DNA of 64,000 nt from assembly GCA_913031435.1 (NCBI GenBank), contig CAJWFD010000007.1:1-64000 (forward strand), in the 5' to 3' direction. Numbering within the stretch: the stretch's first letter is position 1; each line of letters starts with the position of its first letter. The DNA is from an uncultured Cryomorphaceae bacterium. Its GTDB lineage: Bacteria; Bacteroidota; Bacteroidia; Flavobacteriales; Schleiferiaceae. Position numbers and translations under genes: made by a program. Of the stretch, positions 43,586 to 53,954 are shown one piece after another. Below the pieces are notes generated by a model. That model was not told the DNA's origin. It made no database searches and worked only from the letters and a program-made list of their open reading frames with translations.

Positions 43586-46048
43586 ATGATAACAATTAGA
43601 ACGCTGTTAATATACGCCATCATCTGCTTCTCTAGTAGTGCGCTGTACGGAAGTATTGATGAAGAATTCGTATGGGTTATCGTAAAGAACGCAAATACAG
43701 AGAAACCGGTAGAAGGAGTTACTGTTACCATAGACAAGGTATTTATCGGGGAGACAGGTCCTCTGGGAAAGTTGCGTATTCCTCTGGGGGAAACAGATGA
43801 TATTCTCGCGTTTTATCACACCAGTTATGCTGCAAGGACATTTCAACGAGGTCAGTTGATACAGATGAACTATCAGGTTAGCCTTAGAGAAAGTGTATTG
43901 AACATTCAAGAAGTGGTCATTAAGGCGAATCGCGTTGAACAAGATAACAGAAAATCCGCCCAGGAGATTAGAACTATTGATGCGAAGAGAATGTCCTCTC
44001 AATTTCAAGGTAATACAGCAGATGCACTGGCGTTAGACCCAAACGTCTTTATTCAAAAAAGTCAAAGCGGCGGTGGTTCACCCATGATTAGAGGCATGAG
44101 TACTTCACGCATTCTACTTCTAGTAGATGGGATACGCATGAACAATGCTATTTTCAGATCGGGCAATGTTCACAATGTAATCAGCCTAGATGGTACCACC
44201 ATTTCAAACATGGAAATCACCCTGGGCCCGGGAAGTGTACTTCATGGATCCGATGCCATGGGTGGTGTTATGCATATCAACACTTATGATGCACATTACG
44301 GGGATTCAACTGAAATTCTACAAAGTTTAGTTTTTGACCTGAGTACTCATAGTTCTCAACTCACCAGGCGACCTAACTTTAGGTTAAATTATGGAGGTTC
44401 AAACTGGGCCGGAATGACCAGTATGACTTACTCTCAATTTCGAGATTTAAGGATGGGATCTAATATACTTTCATGGACTCCAAAGCACCACTTGTCGAAT
44501 ACAAGAATTCCTGCGATCCCCGTCAGTTTTGGTGGTTTAGACACTACCGTTAGAATAACGGCTAACAGAGGTCAAGACACACTAATTCAGCCAAATACAA
44601 GCTATGAGCAAAGAAATTTAACACATAAATTAAAATTCAGAATAAACGACAGAACAGAGTTGAAATCGGGGTTTTACGCAAGTTTTATGAGTCCTGTTAA
44701 TAGATATGACCGTTTTGTTCAAACCGATTCGAATGGACACCCTAAGTATGCTGTATGGAATTATGGTCCTCAACTTTGGGCAATGTCTTTTTTAGCTGTA
44801 GAAAACCGATCAAAAACAAAGTATACCGACTGGTTTAAAATAACCGCCTCAGCGCAATGGTTTGAAGAAAGTCGAATTGTACGGAAATACAAAAACATGG
44901 TAGGGCGTATTCAAACTGAAAACATGAATATTGGCCAACTAAATATGGATGCTTCTAAGAAGATATCGGAGAAATTTGAGATTATATACGGTTCAGAAAT
45001 CATCGGTAACTCGCTCCGCAGTAATGGAGAAGGTTATCATACATTAAATCCTGACTCTACCTGGAAAGCTCAAAACAGATATGCAGATGGCTCCACATGG
45101 AACAGTGCCTCAGTATTTTTGAGCACGAATTACGACATCTCACCTTCCATGGCTCTGTCCTCTGGAGTCCGCGTGAATAAAATAGCGATGTTCACCCCTA
45201 TCGAATTCAATAGTTTTCCAGAAGTTAACGAGGATGTTTATCTGAATTTTCTCGCTCCTAGTGGTTCCTTAGGGCTCACTTACTATAAATCTAATTTTAA
45301 ATACTTTATTAACTTCAGTACGGGCTTCAGAGCTCCAAATATAGATGATGCAAGTAAGGTGTTCAACTCTCAACCAGGGTGTTTGATTGTACCCAATACT
45401 GATTTGAGAGAAGAACGTCTTTATAGTTCTGAGGTCGGGATGAAACAAAAACTAAACCATTGGATAGCTTTAGATGCGAGCTTCTATTACAGCTATTTAA
45501 ACAATGCAATGCTCCGGGCGCCGTTTGAATTTCGGGGAAGCGACAGTATTTTTTATGATGGTGAGCTTTCTCAAGTATTAGCAATTCAAAACCTAGATTA
45601 CGCCTGGATTTGGGGCTACCAATTTGGCTTACGTAGTGAGCTTAGTAAACGACTGTTTTGGACCGTTCATTGGTCTCATCCTTTTGGACGTGATAGCCAA
45701 GGAGAAACCCTAAGGCACATCAACCCATTCAATGCCACATCTCAAATAGTCTATCGAAGAAAGAAATGGTCTTGTAATATGACCTTCCGATATAATGGTG
45801 AGGTCGCTCCTGAAGACATGCCACTTAGTGAGCGATCTAAGATTCAAAGGTATGCCATTAATGACTTGGGACAAACGTATAGCCCGGCTTGGTATACTAT
45901 TAATATTCAGAGTACTTACGAGGTAAACAAAAATATAGTTCTTCGTATTGGGATGGAAAACTTAATGAATATCAAGTACAGGCCATATTCAAGCGGGATC
46001 GCTGCACCGGGAAGGTCTGTGTTTATTGCTTTAAGATGTTCGATCTAA
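43586..46048 (+). CDS. TonB-dependent outer-membrane receptor (heme/hemoglobin-receptor-like)
   Basis: An 820-residue outer-membrane receptor. A signal peptide covers about residues 1-22. A carboxypeptidase-regulatory-like domain follows (ANTEKPVEGVTVTID to SLRESVLNIQEVVIKA). The plug domain carries QSGGGSPMIRGMSTSRILL, VDGIRMNNAIFRSGN and LGPGSVLHGSDAMGGVM, very like hemin/hemoglobin-type receptors of Bacteroidota. The barrel ends in GIAAPGRSVFIALRCSI rather than the usual terminal Phe. Iron or heme uptake is likely but not proven. It sits between menE and menC, divergent from menE, and overlaps menC by 26 bp. Confidence 0.93.
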   Translation: MITIRTLLIYAIICFSSSALYGSIDEEFVWVIVKNANTEKPVEGVTVTIDKVFIGETGPLGKLRIPLGETDDILAFYHTSYAARTFQRGQLIQMNYQVSLRESVLNIQEVVIKANRVEQDNRKSAQEIRTIDAKRMSSQFQGNTADALALDPNVFIQKSQSGGGSPMIRGMSTSRILLLVDGIRMNNAIFRSGNVHNVISLDGTTISNMEITLGPGSVLHGSDAMGGVMHINTYDAHYGDSTEILQSLVFDLSTHSSQLTRRPNFRLNYGGSNWAGMTSMTYSQFRDLRMGSNILSWTPKHHLSNTRIPAIPVSFGGLDTTVRITANRGQDTLIQPNTSYEQRNLTHKLKFRINDRTELKSGFYASFMSPVNRYDRFVQTDSNGHPKYAVWNYGPQLWAMSFLAVENRSKTKYTDWFKITASAQWFEESRIVRKYKNMVGRIQTENMNIGQLNMDASKKISEKFEIIYGSEIIGNSLRSNGEGYHTLNPDSTWKAQNRYADGSTWNSASVFLSTNYDISPSMALSSGVRVNKIAMFTPIEFNSFPEVNEDVYLNFLAPSGSLGLTYYKSNFKYFINFSTGFRAPNIDDASKVFNSQPGCLIVPNTDLREERLYSSEVGMKQKLNHWIALDASFYYSYLNNAMLRAPFEFRGSDSIFYDGELSQVLAIQNLDYAWIWGYQFGLRSELSKRLFWTVHWSHPFGRDSQGETLRHINPFNATSQIVYRRKKWSCNMTFRYNGEVAPEDMPLSERSKIQRYAINDLGQTYSPAWYTINIQSTYEVNKNIVLRIGMENLMNIKYRPYSSGIAAPGRSVFIALRCSI

Positions 46049-47084
46049 GCACGGATAAATCCCAACCTTGATTTGCGTCATTACGCATCTTTATCTCTCC
46101 GTTCAACACTTGCAGTGGTCCAGGTATATTGTTTGTGTAAAGACTTCCAGTACCTAAACCTTGAGGGATCTTGTTTTTCTTTGTAAAAACCCATTGTGCA
46201 ATCGCGTTTAACCCCACGTTACTCTCTAGAGCAGAGGTCGCCCACCATTGTATCCCTCTCTCTTCAGCTAAGGTTACCCAATCATTACTTCCACCCCATC
46301 CGCCTATAAAACTTGGTTTCAAAATGATAAATGGCGGATTAATATCGTCCAATAATTGGCACTTTTTCTCTAATGAGAATAATCCAATTAAACTTTCATC
46401 CAATGCTATAGGAATCTGCATTAAACGAACGGCCTTAGCTAAAGCCGCATTATTACCTGCAGGTATTGGCTGTTCTATACTGTGCACTTGAATATCTGAT
46501 AAATAGCCACTAACCTTCACGGCGTTATCTAATTCAAAAGATCCATTAGCATCAACCCGTATCTCTAACTCAGTAGCGGAAAAACGCTCCCTTATACCTT
46601 TTAATAATATTTTTTCAGCATTCCATGATATCGCGCCTATCTTCATTTTCAAGGTCTTAAAACCCTCTGCTAGGCGTTGCTCTATCTGGTCCATCATAAA
46701 ACTTTGATCGCCCATCCATATTAAACCATTTATAGCCTGACTAGCCCTGCCTAAAGTGAAATCGGAAGGAAAATGACAGAATCCATTCTTTAAATGACTA
46801 AAGGCTTGTTCTAGAGCAAACTGTATACTTGGAAACATTTGATTCGCCGCGAATAATTCCTCTAGTCCTAAATGAATGTTCTTTGCAGTCCACGAGAGCT
46901 GAGTCTCTAAAGCTGGTGTATCATCTGCGGAGAGACCTCTCAAAATACCAACTTCGCCCCAACCTTCCTGGCCGTCTTCAATGATCTGAAGGAAAAAGCT
47001 TTCCTTTTGTCTCAAGACACCTCTTGAGGTACCGCTCGGCTCTTTGAAATCCAATCTATAGGAAAAAAACGTAGCATGTATCAT
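46023..47084 (-). CDS. menC: o-Succinylbenzoate synthase
   Basis: A 353-residue enolase-superfamily enzyme that dehydrates SHCHC to o-succinylbenzoate. Catalytic features: KxK motif in TLKMKIG, metal ligands in RVDANGS, SIEQPIP and ALDESLI, and the second lysine in FIILKPSFIGG. ATG 47084 overlaps the menA stop by 4 bp (ATGA), which supports this start over TTG 47114. It is the last gene of the men operon. Confidence 0.95.
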   Translation of the reverse strand: MIHATFFSYRLDFKEPSGTSRGVLRQKESFFLQIIEDGQEGWGEVGILRGLSADDTPALETQLSWTAKNIHLGLEELFAANQMFPSIQFALEQAFSHLKNGFCHFPSDFTLGRASQAINGLIWMGDQSFMMDQIEQRLAEGFKTLKMKIGAISWNAEKILLKGIRERFSATELEIRVDANGSFELDNAVKVSGYLSDIQVHSIEQPIPAGNNAALAKAVRLMQIPIALDESLIGLFSLEKKCQLLDDINPPFIILKPSFIGGWGGSNDWVTLAEERGIQWWATSALESNVGLNAIAQWVFTKKNKIPQGLGTGSLYTNNIPGPLQVLNGEIKMRNDANQGWDLSVLRSNILKQ

Positions 47085-48058
47085 AGCACCATACTTAATG
47101 CAGTGAAAACGCAATACAGCAGCGTGACGAGAGCTGTTGGTTTCAATAGGGCATCTAATTTCTTTGACGAGTCTGCCGCAATAAACTTTTTATATATGAA
47201 ACGAAGTAACAATTGGAAGAGAATGTGTGCTACAAGAGGGTAGTAATGAAGTGATTCGATGGTTGCTATAATCGCAAAGATTAAATTGAGCATCATGGAC
47301 AACATCAATAATACCTTAAAATAGCCTCTACCCCATAGATAACCAAAGCGCACTACTAAAGTTATTTTACCATGCAGCTTATCTCCTTCAATATCTCTCA
47401 AATTATTTAAAGTAAGTACCGCCGCACTCATAGCTCCAGCGACAGATGCTGGCAACAAGTCCAAGATATAGAACGCATTCGTATGTATGGCAACCGACCC
47501 CAAAACACCAACATACCCGAAAAAGATAAATACAAAAATATCACCTCCTCCCCAGTATGCATAAGGATTCTTCCCTAGAGTATAAGATCTCGCTGACCAA
47601 ACCGCAAGGATATTAAGTGATTGGAAAAGGACATTCAACCTTACGTTTTCGAAGGCCAAATAAGACAAAAATGCCCCGGAAGAAAGTGCAAGTAGAGTAA
47701 AGAACTGTACCGCATTTCGCATTTGTTTTTCAGAAATAACACCTGAAGCAACCGCACGCTGTTCACCCTGCTTGTCGGCATCAGTTCCCTTGATACCATC
47801 GCCTAAATCATTGGCATAGTTAGATAACACTTGGTAACAAAAACTCGTTAATACAGCCAGGAGAAAGATGGACCATTTGAATGATGATTTATCATGGTAA
47901 TACGCAAGACCCGACCCCAGTGCTATCACAGCAAAAGCCAAGGGCAACGTACGCATACGAGCCGCGTGAAACCAAGTTCTAAGTCGAAATGGAGGTCCTA
48001 TTTCTTGCACTGCATTTTTCATGTAATAGGGCGCCTTCAAAAGCTCTTTTAACGTCAT
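47081..48058 (-). CDS. menA: 1,4-dihydroxy-2-naphthoate polyprenyltransferase
   Basis: A 325-residue UbiA-family membrane prenyltransferase. Motifs: AARMRTLPLAFAVIALGSG, the first Asp-rich NYANDLGDGIKGTDAD, and NNLRDIEGDKLHGK as the second. It attaches the polyprenyl tail to dihydroxynaphthoate. About eight membrane segments. The start is uncertain: GTG 48073, ATG 48058 or ATG 48022 are all in frame; 48058 was taken as a compromise, and 48022 would give the family's usual N-terminus. Confidence 0.95.
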   Translation of the reverse strand: MTLKELLKAPYYMKNAVQEIGPPFRLRTWFHAARMRTLPLAFAVIALGSGLAYYHDKSSFKWSIFLLAVLTSFCYQVLSNYANDLGDGIKGTDADKQGEQRAVASGVISEKQMRNAVQFFTLLALSSGAFLSYLAFENVRLNVLFQSLNILAVWSARSYTLGKNPYAYWGGGDIFVFIFFGYVGVLGSVAIHTNAFYILDLLPASVAGAMSAAVLTLNNLRDIEGDKLHGKITLVVRFGYLWGRGYFKVLLMLSMMLNLIFAIIATIESLHYYPLVAHILFQLLLRFIYKKFIAADSSKKLDALLKPTALVTLLYCVFTALSMVL

Positions 48059-48099
48059 GTGAAATGAATTCACTTTTTCAAAAAAGGGCTAGATTTTAA

Positions 48100-48921
48100 T
48101 TATGGGAACATCGGATATTTTCCAAAGTCAGGATCTCTTTTTTCTAAAAACGCCCTCTTCCCTTCCTGAGCTTCGTCAGTAAGGTAATAGAGTAAGGTCG
48201 CGTCTCCTGCGAATTCCATCAGACCTCTTTGACCATCTAGCTCAGCGTTTAGGCCTCGTTTAATCATGCGCAGAGCTAATGGAGATCTCAAAATGATGGT
48301 CTTACACCACTCTACTACCTCATCCTCAAGTTTTTCTAGGGGCACTACCTTATTTACCATCCCCATATTAAAGGCTTCTTCCGCGCTGTACTGGTTACAA
48401 GTAAACCAAATTTCACGTGCACGTTTTTGACCCACATGTCTGGCAAGGTAAGACGAGCCAAATCCGGCATCAAATGAACCCACTTTAGGGCCTGTTTGAC
48501 CAAATATCGCATTATCAGAGGCTATGGTAAGATCACAAACAACATGCAGGACATGTCCCCCACCTATGGCATAACCATTTACCATCGCAATTACCGGCTT
48601 TGGCAGTGAACGAATTTTGTGATGAAGATCAAGTACATTAAGCCTTGGTACGCCATCGCCTCCTATATATCCACCGGTACCTTTGACATTTTGATCTCCA
48701 CCAGAGCAAAACGCTTTTTCACCCTCGCCAGTGAATACTACAACGCGAACGTCTTGACGCTCTCTGGCAATTTCCATAGCGTCTAGCATATCCATATTGG
48801 TTTCAGGACGGAATGCATTATAAACATGAGGTCGAGTGATCGTGATTTTGGCAATACCGTTGTATAATTCAAATCGGATGTCACCGTATTCTTTTATTGT
48901 GGTCCAATTTCTTTGTGCCAT
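48100..48921 (-). CDS. menB: 1,4-dihydroxy-2-naphthoyl-CoA synthase
   Basis: A 273-residue crotonase-fold enzyme closing the second ring of the naphthoquinone. Motifs: [27 protein letters not shown] (oxyanion loop), [37 protein letters not shown] and the C-terminal [14 protein letters not shown]. Full length. It lies 2 bp after menD and 41 bp before menA on the minus strand. Confidence 0.97.
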   Translation of the reverse strand: MAQRNWTTIKEYGDIRFELYNGIAKITITRPHVYNAFRPETNMDMLDAMEIARERQDVRVVVFTGEGEKAFCSGGDQNVKGTGGYIGGDGVPRLNVLDLHHKIRSLPKPVIAMVNGYAIGGGHVLHVVCDLTIASDNAIFGQTGPKVGSFDAGFGSSYLARHVGQKRAREIWFTCNQYSAEEAFNMGMVNKVVPLEKLEDEVVEWCKTIILRSPLALRMIKRGLNAELDGQRGLMEFAGDATLLYYLTDEAQEGKRAFLEKRDPDFGKYPMFP

Positions 48922-48923
48922 TT

Positions 48924-50495
48924 TTAAGTTCTTTTAAGTAATTCGTAGGCTGCAGTATTGTCTGCATCCATAGTGCGGGCTTCTATAACAAGCGTACCAG
49001 ATACTTGTTCTGCCATAGCGTTAGTCAATTCTTGCTGGTCGGTCACACAAATATAAGACACTCCAAAACTGGAGCAAAGTGATTCAAAATTGACTTTTTG
49101 CTCGTTTGCAAACAACCGTTGTGTTTCGCTCGACAAAGCACGATTTCCTGGTAACCAATCGAATATGGCACCAATGCTGTTATTTAAAATAATGATGGTT
49201 AGGTTTGACGGTAGAGAAGATAGATTTAATGCATTAGAATCATAGATAAAGCTTTGATCTCCAATGATACAAAAGTGTCTTTCTTTTTGGCGCGCCAGCG
49301 ATGCACCAATAGCTGTGCTTAGACTTCCATCTATGCCCGAGATGCCACGATTGGCATAGAGGTTAACTGGTCTATTAAAAAAAGAGAAATACCGTACAGC
49401 TGTGCTGTTAGCGAGGTGTAAATGACTCCAGTCAGAAATATGATGTAGTGCTGTTTTAAACACTAAAGCATCTGACCACTGAAGTTCTACGCGATTGTAA
49501 CCCTTCTTTACAGAGGAGGTCTTGATCAATTGTTCTTTAAGTCTAAGCTCAAATTCTTCAGGGAATTGATTCAAAGCAATGTGAATAAAATCTGACGCGT
49601 CCGTTACATCCCAGGACTGATAAAAATCAAGATGAACGTGTACTTTTAGATGCAATGCTCTCAGGTGAAATTTCGGAGCCTTATCTATCCACTGTCCACC
49701 TATACTAATAATTCCTTGCGGAGTAAAAGACAGGAGATCAGAGATAGGTCTGGTATCAGGTAAATCTAGTAAGCCTGACAACGGGTCCACAAAACATGTA
49801 AAAGTATACTTACCTGAACTGATGTCTTCACGCATTTTGAGAGACTGCTCATGTGACAGTTGACCAAAAATTACGGCGATTGAATCACACTGGGACAATC
49901 CATACAATGCACCGGTTAAATCTATCTCATGTAGTGCACGCTCGACCGTGAAGTTCATGGTCGTTTTTTTAGGCATCAAATCATAAAGAGGTTCTTGAAA
50001 GCCAACATTAATATGTACTGGTGCTCTTTTATCGAGGACTTGCTGAGAAAGGAAAGAGAGGGATTCCTCTAAAGCCAATTTGAGTATATCTTCTTGAACA
50101 GAAATGGATGCTCCTATATGCGGATTAAAAAAATCCATTTGACGACATGATTGACCTTCCCCCTTATCTATTCTTGATGCTGGCCTATCCGCAGAAATGA
50201 CAATGAGCGGCAGTTTGCTATAAAAAGCTTCCAATACCGCTGGATGGTAATTTGCGATCGCACTTCCTGATGTACAGCAAACTGCTACCGGTTTACCTAA
50301 TGCCTCAATTTCGCCAAGCGCTTGAAAAGCGGCGGAGCGTTCGTCTAAAACAACCCTCAACTTAAAATCGATCCTTGCGGATGCCGCTATAATAAATGGT
50401 GCATTTCGAGATCCAGGGGAAAATATAATGGAATCAACCCCCATTATTTTTAGGCCATCTAATATCCAATCTGCGATGGGCTTACTTGAGGTCAT
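48924..50495 (-). CDS. menD: SEPHCHC synthase (MenD)
   Basis: A 523-residue thiamine-diphosphate enzyme joining isochorismate and 2-oxoglutarate. Motifs: [14 protein letters not shown] and [15 protein letters not shown] at the N-terminus, [42 protein letters not shown], and the ThDP-binding [17 protein letters not shown] 50495 makes an ATGA overlap with menF; an upstream ATG at 50549 would add 18 residues and a 58-bp overlap, which is less likely. Confidence 0.96.
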   Translation of the reverse strand: MTSSKPIADWILDGLKIMGVDSIIFSPGSRNAPFIIAASARIDFKLRVVLDERSAAFQALGEIEALGKPVAVCCTSGSAIANYHPAVLEAFYSKLPLIVISADRPASRIDKGEGQSCRQMDFFNPHIGASISVQEDILKLALEESLSFLSQQVLDKRAPVHINVGFQEPLYDLMPKKTTMNFTVERALHEIDLTGALYGLSQCDSIAVIFGQLSHEQSLKMREDISSGKYTFTCFVDPLSGLLDLPDTRPISDLLSFTPQGIISIGGQWIDKAPKFHLRALHLKVHVHLDFYQSWDVTDASDFIHIALNQFPEEFELRLKEQLIKTSSVKKGYNRVELQWSDALVFKTALHHISDWSHLHLANSTAVRYFSFFNRPVNLYANRGISGIDGSLSTAIGASLARQKERHFCIIGDQSFIYDSNALNLSSLPSNLTIIILNNSIGAIFDWLPGNRALSSETQRLFANEQKVNFESLCSSFGVSYICVTDQQELTNAMAEQVSGTLVIEARTMDADNTAAYELLKRT

Positions 50496-51451
50496 TTGGG
50501 AATTATCGAGTCTTTTAGAGCCGAGATTTTGTGTTCGGTTTCCTTCCATTCATTCAAAGGTACGCTGTCTTTAGTTATTCCACCACCAGCGAAGAATCGA
50601 ATCCCGTTTGAGTGCCATTTCATGGATCTCAAAAGAACTATGGCATGCAACTGCGTGCTCATTAGCGCGAGATATCCGGTGTACATCTCTCGATCATATT
50701 GCTCCAACTCTTCAATCATTTGTTTCGCTTTTTTCGTTGGAGTACCGCAGATGGCTGGTGTGGGGTGCAACGATTCTAAAGCTTCAATCTCATTAAGGGA
50801 TGTATTATCTGAAGATACCCATGTCAGTAAATGTTCTACAGGACCTGCCTTTTGAGTGTGCTGCGAACTCGTGGTTATATTTCCTCCAAATTCTTTTAGC
50901 TTATTTATAATTTCTTTCGTGACAAAATTTTGCTCTTCCTGTTCTTTACTTCCCCAAGAGATATTTTGTGCTGACCTTAACCTTGTTCCTGCCAAAGACA
51001 TACTTTGATATCCATGATCGGTTTTTTGAAGAAGAACCTCTGGACTTGCACCCATCCAATCACCTAAAACCGGATGTTTAAACGCGAAAACAGTGCCGTC
51101 ACTATATCTCTCTGAGAGTTCCTTAAAGGTTTGCTCTGCACTGGCCTGGGCACCTTCCCAAAAATGATCTCTACTCAGTACGACTTTATTTAAAATATGA
51201 CGCTGAATAGCGTCAATAGCCTTGCTTACCTTCTCTTGATACGACGCTGCGTTTGTTTTTACAATAGATTGAAATTTGTCACGGCCGAACCCTGTCCAAA
51301 AAGTGGATTGCGGAATAATTTCAGGTTGGTTGAACGCAAATATTTGTCCTTTAAATCCCCTAAGTAGCACGGTGGATTGCTCTAATTCACACGCGATCAA
51401 TCGTGTTGCGGAAATCTCTTCTCCCGGCAATCGGATAATAAGATCTAGCAT
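50492..51451 (-). CDS. menF: Isochorismate synthase
   Basis: A 319-residue chorismate-binding enzyme, shorter than typical MenF (about 400) because the N-terminal region is reduced. The catalytic half is intact: HILNKVVLSRDHFW, FKHPVLGDWMGASPEVLL, MSLAGTRLRS, LHPTPAICGTPTKKA, MYTGYLALM and GIRFFAGGGITKDS. It converts chorismate to isochorismate, the entry to the menaquinone pathway. It starts at ATG 51451 with a 1-nt overlap after the thioesterase gene. Confidence 0.93.
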   Translation of the reverse strand: MLDLIIRLPGEEISATRLIACELEQSTVLLRGFKGQIFAFNQPEIIPQSTFWTGFGRDKFQSIVKTNAASYQEKVSKAIDAIQRHILNKVVLSRDHFWEGAQASAEQTFKELSERYSDGTVFAFKHPVLGDWMGASPEVLLQKTDHGYQSMSLAGTRLRSAQNISWGSKEQEEQNFVTKEIINKLKEFGGNITTSSQHTQKAGPVEHLLTWVSSDNTSLNEIEALESLHPTPAICGTPTKKAKQMIEELEQYDREMYTGYLALMSTQLHAIVLLRSMKWHSNGIRFFAGGGITKDSVPLNEWKETEHKISALKDSIIPK

Positions 51452-51885
51452 TATTTACGTTGCTTAATAAAATTGAGCAATTTTACCATGGAAATTAATT
51501 CCTTCTGTTCATTTTCTACACGAATATGAAATAAATGCGAACTTTTCCCTTGATGAACACAAGTAGCGGTAGCTGTTAGCTGACCAGTTCTTGCACTTTT
51601 TACATGGTTAGCAGATATCTCCGCACCTACGGCAAGTTCAGTATCCGGGTCGATCAACATTAAAGAAGCGGCGGAGCCTACACTCTCTGCTAATGCCACC
51701 GTTGCTCCACCATGTAGGATTTGCATAGGCTGATACACCCTGCTATTAACAGGCATTGTAGCAACAAGTGTTCCAATGACGGGGTTAGCATCTACATAGA
51801 CAATTCCAAGCGTTTCCATGAGGGTATTAGAGCACGCTTTATTGAAACGAGCTAGTATTTCTTCCTTTGTTAAGACTGTTTTCAT
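51451..51885 (-). CDS. PaaI-type hotdog thioesterase, probable DHNA-CoA hydrolase
   Basis: A 144-residue hotdog-fold protein. The core motif YQPMQILHGGATVALAES, with HGG before the central helix, plus GAEISANHVKSARTGQL fits PaaI/YbgC-like acyl-CoA thioesterases. As the first gene of the men operon it is a good candidate for the enzyme that hydrolyses DHNA-CoA before MenA (MenI role); this is from position, not from a specific motif. ATG 51885 was preferred over TTG 51894, which lies in the promoter box. Confidence 0.88.
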   Translation of the reverse strand: MKTVLTKEEILARFNKACSNTLMETLGIVYVDANPVIGTLVATMPVNSRVYQPMQILHGGATVALAESVGSAASLMLIDPDTELAVGAEISANHVKSARTGQLTATATCVHQGKSSHLFHIRVENEQKELISMVKLLNFIKQRK

Positions 51886-51891
51886 CGAGAG

Positions 51892-51899
51892 CAAAAGTA
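51892..51899 (-). promoter_or_regulatory. Promoter -7 box TACTTTTG for the men operon
   Basis: TACTTTTG on the minus strand fits TAnnTTTG and lies 6 nt before ATG 51885, so the men mRNA would have almost no leader. Confidence 0.5.
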
Positions 51900-51960
51900 A
51901 TATCTAAAGCTAGTGTTATAAAATCATCACGAAAAAAAGCTAAAATGCTCCTGTAGCTAT

Positions 51961-51968
51961 TAAATTTG
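51961..51968 (+). promoter_or_regulatory. Promoter -7 box TAAATTTG for thrS
   Basis: TAAATTTG fits TAnnTTTG and lies 30 nt before the thrS ATG. No clear -33 TTG was seen. Confidence 0.5.
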
Positions 51969-51998
51969 CACCTCTGATATAACCGAAAAACAGGTAAA

Positions 51999-53927
51999 AT
52001 GATCACGGTAACGTTTCCCGACGGCAATCAAAAAAGTTATGACAAAGGCATAACTGCTATGAATGTTGCAAAAAGCATCTCTAATGGTTTAGCTAGAAAT
52101 ATACTTTCTGGCAGTTATGATGGTCAAACTATTGAATTAAATGACCCTCTAACCTCAGATGGTCTGTTAAAATTTTTCACCTGGTCCGATACTCAGGGAA
52201 AGGAAGCCTTTTGGCATAGTTCAGCTCACCTTTTGGCTCAAGCAATCGTTCACTTTTACCCCAATGCGCAACTAACCATAGGACCTGCTATAGAAAAGGG
52301 ATTCTATTATGATGTGGATTTTGGCGGTGATATGATTTTTGAAAAGGATTTCGAACGCATTGAGAAACAAATGCTCGAATTCGCAAGGTTAAAATCTGAA
52401 TTCAAGCTTCGCGCAGTAACGAAGCAAGAAGCATTGAACGCCTACAAAAACAATCCGTATAAAACAGAATTAATTTCAAATCTGGAAGATGGGACCATTA
52501 CTTTTTGCGACCATGCGGATTTTACTGATCTCTGTCGAGGCGGTCACATACCTCATACGGGATATATTAAGGCGGTAAAAATCATGAATGTTGCTGGTGC
52601 ATACTGGCGCGGTGATGAAAACAATCCGCAACTGACCCGTATCTATGGAGTATCCTTTCAAAAACAAGGAGAACTCAAAGACTATCTAGAACTCCTGGAA
52701 GAAGCTAAAAAGCGTGACCATAGAAAACTGGGAAAAGAGCTGGAATTATTTACTTTCAGTAAAAGAGTTGGACAAGGACTGCCGATGTGGTTACCTAAGG
52801 GTGCTGCACTGCGCGAACGACTCGAGGATTTCTTGAAAAAAGCACAAAAAAAAGCGGGATATAGTTCCGTAATTACGCCACACATTGGCAATAAGGAACT
52901 ATATGTTTGTTCCGGTCACTATGCCAAATACGGTAAGGATAGCTTTCAGCCCATAGGCACTCCAGAAGATGGAGAAGAGTATTTATTAAAACCCATGAAT
53001 TGCCCTCACCACTGTGAATTATACAAAGCAATTCCAAAATCATATAAAGACCTCCCCGTTCGATTCGCTGAATTTGGTACGGTATATCGTTATGAACAGA
53101 GTGGAGAGCTTCACGGACTTACACGAGTTAGAGGGTTTACACAAGATGACGCACACATATTCTGTACTCCGGATCAATTAAAATCCGAGTTCAAGAGTGT
53201 CATTGATTTAGTGCTTTACATTTTTAAGACCTTAGATTTTACGGATTACGTGGCGCAAGTCAGCTTGAGAGATCCAAATAAACCTGAGAAATATATTGGT
53301 TCCGATGAAAATTGGGCCAAAGCAGAGAGTGCTATAATAGAGGCCGCAGCTGAGAAAGAACTCAATACGATAGTAGAATATGGCGAAGCCGCTTTCTATG
53401 GACCGAAACTAGACTTCATGGTCAAAGACGCCCTAGGAAGAAACTGGCAATTAGGTACAATACAAGTAGATTATAATTTACCTGAACGTTTTGAATTGGA
53501 GTACAAAGGCAGTGATAACGAGACACATCGACCCGTGATGATTCACCGAGCACCTTTCGGATCAATGGAAAGATTTGTCGCCGTATTGTTGGAACATTGT
53601 GGTGGTAATTTCCCTTTATGGCTGACCCCTGAACAAGTGAAAATTCTACCTGTTAGTGATAAATTCAACGAGTACGCTCAAGAGATAGCAAAATTCCTAG
53701 AAATTTCCGATATTCGCGCCCTCGTAGATGATCGAAACGAAAAGATAGGAAGAAAGATACGTGATGCAGAAGTCACCAAAATACCTTTCATGCTTATCGT
53801 TGGTGAAAAAGAAGCTACAAGCGGTGAATTGAGTGTTAGACGTCATGGAAAAGGCGATCTAGGTACCATGACACGACAAGAATTTGTACAAAATATAGAG
53901 AACGAAATTTCTCAATTGATTAATTAA
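51999..53927 (+). CDS. thrS: Threonine--tRNA ligase
   Basis: A 642-residue class II synthetase. N-terminal TGS domain ([20 protein letters not shown]), the editing domain with [11 protein letters not shown] and [10 protein letters not shown], catalytic motifs 2 and 3 ([16 protein letters not shown] and [21 protein letters not shown]), and an anticodon-binding domain near [19 protein letters not shown]. Full length. It leads the infC-rpmI-rplT genes on the same strand. Confidence 0.98.
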   Translation: MITVTFPDGNQKSYDKGITAMNVAKSISNGLARNILSGSYDGQTIELNDPLTSDGLLKFFTWSDTQGKEAFWHSSAHLLAQAIVHFYPNAQLTIGPAIEKGFYYDVDFGGDMIFEKDFERIEKQMLEFARLKSEFKLRAVTKQEALNAYKNNPYKTELISNLEDGTITFCDHADFTDLCRGGHIPHTGYIKAVKIMNVAGAYWRGDENNPQLTRIYGVSFQKQGELKDYLELLEEAKKRDHRKLGKELELFTFSKRVGQGLPMWLPKGAALRERLEDFLKKAQKKAGYSSVITPHIGNKELYVCSGHYAKYGKDSFQPIGTPEDGEEYLLKPMNCPHHCELYKAIPKSYKDLPVRFAEFGTVYRYEQSGELHGLTRVRGFTQDDAHIFCTPDQLKSEFKSVIDLVLYIFKTLDFTDYVAQVSLRDPNKPEKYIGSDENWAKAESAIIEAAAEKELNTIVEYGEAAFYGPKLDFMVKDALGRNWQLGTIQVDYNLPERFELEYKGSDNETHRPVMIHRAPFGSMERFVAVLLEHCGGNFPLWLTPEQVKILPVSDKFNEYAQEIAKFLEISDIRALVDDRNEKIGRKIRDAEVTKIPFMLIVGEKEATSGELSVRRHGKGDLGTMTRQEFVQNIENEISQLIN

Positions 53928-53954
53928 TAGACGTTTAACTAAACACTACGAACC

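Noticed and set aside
42508-43737. menE with an extra 62-residue N-terminus from 43737
   Set aside because: The extension is antisense to the TonB receptor signal-peptide region and has no similarity to AMP-binding enzymes; ATG 43551 fits better.
43607-44008. A 133-codon minus-strand frame inside the TonB receptor gene
   Set aside because: No recognisable motif or membrane pattern, and it is fully inside a well-supported gene.
50496-50549. menD start at ATG 50549
   Set aside because: It would add 18 residues absent from the usual MenD N-terminus and overlap menF by 58 bp; ATG 50495 gives the common ATGA coupling.
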